From positions 1 through 40,207 of the forward strand of contig JAQUVY010000010.1 in assembly GCA_028693155.1 (NCBI GenBank): a DNA stretch of 40,207 nt, read 5' to 3'. Source of the stretch: Eubacteriales bacterium (GTDB taxonomy: Bacteria; Bacillota; Clostridia; Christensenellales; UMGS416). How positions within the stretch are numbered: the stretch's first letter is position 1; each line of letters starts with the position of its first letter. The translations under genes and the position numbers were made by a program. The notes under the pieces are model-generated. The model worked only from the letters and a program-made list of their open reading frames with translations. It had not been told where the DNA came from and did not search any database. Of this stretch, positions 35,428-40,207 are shown piece after piece.

Positions 35428-37959
35428 ATGAAACTCGCATTTTCCACCCTGGGCTGCCCGGATTTTGACTGGTCTGACATTTATTCCATGGCTAAGGACA
35501 TGGGCTTTGACGGCATTGAGATGCGCGGTCTGGGCGATGCTATTTTTTCGGTGCATGCCAAGCCCTTCCGCGCCGATCAGCTGCCCAAGACCCGGGAGAA
35601 GCTCGCCCGGATGCATTTGGAGCTTCCCTGCCTGTCCACCCACTGCGCCTTAAAATATAAAGAGGAGTCGGAAAAGACCCACGCCGAGATCCGTGAATAT
35701 ATCGACCTGGCACAGCGCCTGGGCACGCCTTATATCCGCATCCTGGCTGACCGCTACCCCGCCCCCGACGGCGAGGTGGACGATGCGTGGATCCGCAAGG
35801 CGCTGACCCGCCTCATCCCCTATGCCGAGGCAGCGGGCGTCACGCTGCTGGTGGAGACCAACGGCGTTTACGCCGACACCGCCCGCCTGCGCGATCTGCT
35901 CAACGACATCCCCAGCGATGCCATCGGCGCGCTGTGGGACATTCACCACCCCTACCGCTACGCCCACGAAACGCCCGCGCAAACGGTGGAAAACTTGGGT
36001 GCCTACATCAAATATGTTCACGCCAAGGACTCGGTGATGGAAAACGGCCGGGCGGTCTACCGCATGATGGGAGAAGGCGATCTGCCCATCCCCGACATCA
36101 TGCGCGCCCTGCGCTCCATCAATTACGAGGGATACGTCTCGCTGGAATGGGTGAAAAGCTACACGCCCGACCTGCAGGAGGCCGGCGTAGTGTTCCCTCA
36201 CTTCGCCCATTATATGAGCCAGTTCATGGACAAGCCCGTCGAGTCGCACCGGCTGTATGACAACGCCCGCAGCACGGGAAAATTTGTCTGGCCCAAGGAG
36301 CACCTCATCGACCTGACCTTCCCGCAGGTGCTGGACCGCATGGTGGATGAATTTCCCGAGCAATACGCCTTCCGCTACACCACGCTGGATTACACCCGCA
36401 CCTACGCCGAATTCCGCGACGACGTGGACACCTTTGCCCGCTCTTTGCTGGCCATGGGGGTAAAATCCGGCGATCACGTGGCCATCTGGGCCACCAATGT
36501 GCCCGCCTGGTACATCACCTTTTGGGCGACCACCAAGATCGGCGCGGTGCTGGTGACGGTAAACACGGCCTATAAAATTCACGAGGCTGAATATTTGCTG
36601 CGCCAGAGCGACACCCATACGCTGGTCATGGTGGACGGCTACAAGGATTCGGATTATGTATCCATCATCAACGAACTGTGCCCCGAGCTGGCGCAAACAC
36701 CGGCCGGCAAGCCCCTGCACAGCAAGCGTCTGCCCTTCCTGCGCAACGTCATCACCGTGGACTCCCGGCAGCCCGGCTGCATGACCTGGGACGACGCCAT
36801 CGCCTTGGCGCCCAGCGTGCCCGCCGAAGAGGTCTACCGCCGCGCCGCTGCCATCGACAAGCACGACGTATGCAACATGCAGTACACCTCGGGCACCACC
36901 GGCTTCCCCAAGGGCGTCATGCTCACCCACTATAACGTGGTGAACAACGGCAAGGCCATCGGTGACTGCATGGACTTATCCACCGCCGACCGCATGATGA
37001 TCCAGGTGCCCATGTTCCACTGCTTCGGCATGGTGCTGGCCATGACGGCCTCCATGACCCACGGCGTGACCATGAGCCCCATCCCGGCCTTCTCCCCCAA
37101 GAAAGGGTTGGACTGCATCAACCGCGAGAAGATCACCTGCTTCCACGGCGTCCCCACCATGTTTATCGCCATGCTGGGGCATGACGACTTTGCCAAAACC
37201 GATTTCAGCCAAATGCGCACCGGCATCATGGCCGGCAGCCCCTGCCCCATCAAGGTAATGCAGGATGTGGTGGAAAAGATGCACATGAGCGAGATCTGCA
37301 TCACCTACGGGCAAACCGAGGCCAGCCCCGCCACCACCATGAGCAAGACTACTGATTCCCTGGATGCCCGCATCAATACCGTGGGCGCCTCCATGTTCGC
37401 GGTGGAATGCAAGATCGTCGATCCGGAGACCGGGGAAGATCTGCCCGACAATATGGACGGCGAATTCTGCGCCCGGGGCTATAACGTGATGAAGGGCTAC
37501 TATAAAATGCCCGAGGCCACCGCCGCCGTCATCGACGCCGAGGGTTGGCTGCACAGCGGCGACTTGGCTCGCCGCCTGCCCGACGGGTATTTTAAGATCA
37601 CCGGGCGCATCAAGGACATGATCATCCGCGGTGGGGAAAACATCTACCCCAAGGAAATCGAGGACTTTATTTACACCCATCCCAAGGTTTCCGATGTGCA
37701 GGTCATCGGCGTGCCCGACAAGGCCTACGGCGAGGAGATCATGGCGTGCGTGGTGCTCAAGCCCGGCGAAACCTCCACCGCCGAGGAGATCAAGGAATAT
37801 GTGGCTTCCCACATGGCCAAGCACAAAACGCCCCGGTATGTGGCCTTTGTGGAGGGCTTCCCCATGAACGCCGCCGGCAAGATCCTCAAGTATAAAATGC
37901 GGGAGCAGGCCGTGCAGCTGCTCAACCTGCAAGGCGCCAATTCCATCGAAACCGCCTGA
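35428..37959 (+). CDS. Fusion protein: N-terminal sugar-phosphate isomerase/epimerase-like TIM barrel plus C-terminal AMP-binding acyl-CoA synthetase
   Basis: N-terminus MKLAFSTLGCPDFDWSDIYSMAKDMGFDGIEMRGLGD...LLVETNGVYAD...GALWDIHHPYRYAHETPAQTVENLGAYIKYVHAKDS...GYVSLEWVKSY; C-terminus MQYTSGTTGFPKGVMLTH, YGQTEASP, GWLHSGDLARRLPDGYFKITGRIKDMIIRGGENIYPKEIE, NAAGKILKYKMRE. One uninterrupted 844-aa frame. Confidence 0.93.
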   Translation: MKLAFSTLGCPDFDWSDIYSMAKDMGFDGIEMRGLGDAIFSVHAKPFRADQLPKTREKLARMHLELPCLSTHCALKYKEESEKTHAEIREYIDLAQRLGTPYIRILADRYPAPDGEVDDAWIRKALTRLIPYAEAAGVTLLVETNGVYADTARLRDLLNDIPSDAIGALWDIHHPYRYAHETPAQTVENLGAYIKYVHAKDSVMENGRAVYRMMGEGDLPIPDIMRALRSINYEGYVSLEWVKSYTPDLQEAGVVFPHFAHYMSQFMDKPVESHRLYDNARSTGKFVWPKEHLIDLTFPQVLDRMVDEFPEQYAFRYTTLDYTRTYAEFRDDVDTFARSLLAMGVKSGDHVAIWATNVPAWYITFWATTKIGAVLVTVNTAYKIHEAEYLLRQSDTHTLVMVDGYKDSDYVSIINELCPELAQTPAGKPLHSKRLPFLRNVITVDSRQPGCMTWDDAIALAPSVPAEEVYRRAAAIDKHDVCNMQYTSGTTGFPKGVMLTHYNVVNNGKAIGDCMDLSTADRMMIQVPMFHCFGMVLAMTASMTHGVTMSPIPAFSPKKGLDCINREKITCFHGVPTMFIAMLGHDDFAKTDFSQMRTGIMAGSPCPIKVMQDVVEKMHMSEICITYGQTEASPATTMSKTTDSLDARINTVGASMFAVECKIVDPETGEDLPDNMDGEFCARGYNVMKGYYKMPEATAAVIDAEGWLHSGDLARRLPDGYFKITGRIKDMIIRGGENIYPKEIEDFIYTHPKVSDVQVIGVPDKAYGEEIMACVVLKPGETSTAEEIKEYVASHMAKHKTPRYVAFVEGFPMNAAGKILKYKMREQAVQLLNLQGANSIETA

Positions 37960-38056
37960 CGCCATTCACCAAAATGCCGTTGCCTTTGGGTAGCGGCATT
38001 TTTTGATTGACAGCGCCGCGCGCGCCGTCTATGGTGATAGCAGGAGGATGTATGAG

Positions 38057-38293
38057 ATGGATAAGACTGCGCGTACATGGATCGCCATTGCCATTGCCGT
38101 GGCCTTGTTGTGCACCTGTTTCGCCTGTGTAGATTGGGTGCGCTGCCGTGCGGAGCTGGATCCCATTTTCGCGCTGAACATCGGCGCAGACGGCATTAAC
38201 CATTGGGTGGGCGTGGGCTATCACGTTTTCCGAACCGAAAACCGCTCGAACGTCCCGTTGGGGCCGCCGCATTTTTTCTGGTTCTGGCAATAA
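38057..38293 (+). CDS. Small hypothetical protein with one N-terminal TM/signal segment
   Basis: MDKTARTWIAIAIAVALLCTCFACVDWVRCRAELDPIFALNIGADGINHWVGVGYHVFRTENRSNVPLGPPHFFWFWQ; AGGAGG 9 bp before ATG. Confidence 0.6.
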   Translation: MDKTARTWIAIAIAVALLCTCFACVDWVRCRAELDPIFALNIGADGINHWVGVGYHVFRTENRSNVPLGPPHFFWFWQ

Positions 38294-38506
38294 CCAGTGC
38301 CGCACAGCGGCAATATGAGAGCGGCAATTAACGGAAAAGCGAGAACCCCACAAGGGGTAGCCGGCCCTTAACCAGTGCCATCCCTTGGCGGGCTTCCCCT
38401 TGCAGGGCGGCGCCGTGTAAACGGCTCCTTCACTCTCCAAAGGGCGGCCGCCGGAGCGCCCCTTGCCTAATACGTTATATTTTTTATGTTTATCGTAAAA
38501 TTTATG

Positions 38507-38535
38507 TTGACATTCATTAACTCCTTTGCTACACT
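38507..38535 (+). promoter_or_regulatory. Sigma-A-type promoter for the DUF2975/XRE pair
   Basis: TTGACA - 17 bp - TACACT. Confidence 0.75.
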
Positions 38536-38585
38536 ATAGTCATCTTATGAGCCGCCTGAACACAGCGCGGCAGAGGAGTTTTATT

Positions 38586-39122
38586 ATGACAGACACCATT
38601 GCAAAGATGAAAAACAGCAGCCGCTCCATGGCCGTACTTTTCAAGGTCCTGCAAACCATCCTGTATGTGGGCATGGGCATTACCCTGTGCAGCGCGATTT
38701 TTTTGACCCTGTTTCCCAACGGCAGCGCCTCCTGGCTCTCCATCCGTGTTTACAGCGGCTTAAGCTTTAACGGCCAAGCGCTTACCCTTGCCCAGCTTCC
38801 CATTATGACATCGGTGCTGTGCTGGATGGTGCTGCTGCAGATCATGTTTTACCAGGCGAGAGATGTTTTTCAGGACATTTATACATCCGGCACGCCGTTT
38901 ACCCCGGTCAATGTGCGGCGCATCCGCACCATCGCCATCGTTTTGCTGATCGGCTCCGTGCTTCCCGGCCTGCTGCAGTACATCGCGTCTCTTTTCGCCC
39001 AAGTCCCCGCCGGCGAGTTTGTAAACGGCATTGCGCTTACCGTGGGTTTGGTGCTGCTGTGCCTGGCTCGCATGTTTGCCTACGGCGTTCAGATTCAGCA
39101 AGAGAACGACCAGTTGCTTTAA
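38586..39122 (+). CDS. DUF2975-family membrane protein
   Basis: Four TM segments; YARD-like ...ARDVFQDIYTSGTPFTPVNVRRIRTIAIVLLIGS; followed by a small XRE regulator as is typical for the family. Confidence 0.8.
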   Translation: MTDTIAKMKNSSRSMAVLFKVLQTILYVGMGITLCSAIFLTLFPNGSASWLSIRVYSGLSFNGQALTLAQLPIMTSVLCWMVLLQIMFYQARDVFQDIYTSGTPFTPVNVRRIRTIAIVLLIGSVLPGLLQYIASLFAQVPAGEFVNGIALTVGLVLLCLARMFAYGVQIQQENDQLL

Positions 39123-39132
39123 GGAGCGGCGC

Positions 39133-39339
39133 ATGGCTATCATTCTTCGATTGGATCGCGTCATGGCAGACCGCAAAATGTCACTCAACGAGCTTTCCGA
39201 GCGCGTAGGCGTGGCAAACGTAAACCTCTCCAAACTGAAAACGGGCAAGGTGAGCGCTGTACGTTTCAGCACGCTTAACGCCATCTGCGCCGCGCTGGAG
39301 TGTCAGCCGGGTGACATTTTGGAATACCAGCCCGACTGA
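39133..39339 (+). CDS. XRE-family (Cro/C1-type, YozG-like) transcriptional regulator
   Basis: MAIILRLDRVMADRKMSLNELSERVGVANVNLSKLKTGKVSAVRFSTLNAICAALECQPGDILEYQPD. Confidence 0.93.
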   Translation: MAIILRLDRVMADRKMSLNELSERVGVANVNLSKLKTGKVSAVRFSTLNAICAALECQPGDILEYQPD

Positions 39340-39352
39340 CCCCAGCCCAAAC

Positions 39353-39391
39353 AAAAAAGGAACCGTGCCGGATGGCACGGTTCCTTTTTGT
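39353..39391. terminator. Bidirectional terminator between convergent genes
   Basis: AAAAAGGAACCGTGCCGGATGGCACGGTTCCTTTTT. Confidence 0.9.
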
Positions 39392-39406
39392 TGTTAAAAA
39401 ACGAGC

Positions 39407-40207
39407 TTACATGAAAACGGGCTTGCCGGTTTCAGCGGATTCATAGATGGCCGCCAAGATCTTGGTGACAACCAGAGCCTGCTCGGGCTTGGTGATAAGC
39501 GGGGTATCCTCCAGCACATGGCTGATCCAGTTCTGCGCTTCGAGATCCTCGTTCTTCACGGTGGTGCCGTCATAGAAGGCAACGCCGCCCATCTGCACGT
39601 CGGGCTTGTCCATGTAGGTTTTGGAATACTTCTCGCCGTTGATGCGCAGGCCGTCGAACTCGTCCGCGCCGCCCTTGGTGCCGCACAGCATAACGCTGGC
39701 TTCAATGGGGTCGGCGATGTTCAGCGCCCAGGAAGACTTCAGCACCACGGTGGCGCCGTTCTTGAAGCGGATGAAGCCAAAGGCCGAATCCTCTACGGTG
39801 AACTTCTCGGGATCCCAAGGGCCCCAGGCGTTGGCGGCGTCTTTGGTGCCGCGCAGCTTCTTATAGGTGGTGCCTACCACCATCTCGGGCTCGTAGTTGT
39901 CCATGAAGTACAGGGTCAGATCCAGCGCATGGGTGCCGATGTCGATCAGCGGTCCGCCGCCCTGCTCTTCCTCGTTGAGGAACACGCCCCAGGTGGGAAC
40001 GGCCCGGCGGCGCAGCGCCAGCGCTTCGGCGTAATAAATTTCGCCCAGCTCGCCGTTTTCGCAGACCTGCTTCAGGTAGCGATGGTTGGGGGAGTAACGG
40101 TTCTGATAGCCAATGGTCAGCTTCTTGCCGGTGCGCTTGGCGGTTTCCAGCATCTTTTCAGCGCCGGCTACGTCCTTGGCCATGGGCTTCTCGCACATCA
40201 CGTGATA
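39407..40207 (-). CDS. Gfo/Idh/MocA-family oxidoreductase, N-terminus beyond window edge
   Basis: VMCEKPMAKDVAGAEKMLETAKRTGKKLTIGYQNRYSPNHRYLKQ...GGGPLIDIGTHALDLTLYFM. Confidence 0.95.
   Translation of the reverse strand, partial: YHVMCEKPMAKDVAGAEKMLETAKRTGKKLTIGYQNRYSPNHRYLKQVCENGELGEIYYAEALALRRRAVPTWGVFLNEEEQGGGPLIDIGTHALDLTLYFMDNYEPEMVVGTTYKKLRGTKDAANAWGPWDPEKFTVEDSAFGFIRFKNGATVVLKSSWALNIADPIEASVMLCGTKGGADEFDGLRINGEKYSKTYMDKPDVQMGGVAFYDGTTVKNEDLEAQNWISHVLEDTPLITKPEQALVVTKILAAIYESAETGKPVFM

Noticed and set aside
1-40207. Search for CRISPR arrays, tRNA/rRNA genes, transposases, integrases and toxin-antitoxin or phage defence genes
   Set aside because: None recognised by eye; the DUF2975/XRE pair is a common regulator-membrane pair and I found no support for calling it a toxin-antitoxin system.

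Overview
High-GC chromosomal window, most likely from a spore-forming, gut-type Clostridia; the taxon is inferred from gene content (YunB-like sporulation gene, T-box leaders, anaerobic enzymes). It carries about 30 protein genes and no rRNA, tRNA, CRISPR array, phage or transposase that I could see. From left to right: a partial DUF2156-like gene; a frameshifted yunB; a class A PBP; an amino-acid kinase; a MATE pump; topoisomerase III with a Lys/Ala/Thr tail, overlapping an RsuA-type pseudouridine synthase; a three-domain PG-binding protein; a tandem pair of family-4-like uracil-DNA glycosylases; a lipoprotein; a radical-SAM/HhH plus DUF4130-type DNA metabolism pair with a LexA-like box in its promoter; a serine hydrolase; a polar amino-acid ABC transporter behind two ARG-box-like sites; a dinB/ECF sigma/anti-sigma operon; a GH43-like enzyme; an MFS transporter; an anaerobic sulfatase maturase with a sulfatase whose motif is CCPCR; a broken class B sortase gene; a T-box-led iorA-iorB-paaK-2H phosphoesterase operon; a second T-box leading an 844-aa sugar-isomerase-like TIM barrel fused to an acyl-CoA synthetase; a DUF2975/XRE pair; and a partial Gfo/Idh oxidoreductase. 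The best candidates for undescribed biology are (i) the two-T-box aromatic 2-oxoacid / aryl-CoA locus with the TIM-barrel/acyl-CoA synthetase fusion, and (ii) the UDG + radical-SAM + DUF4130 DNA-repair neighbourhood with an SOS-like operator.
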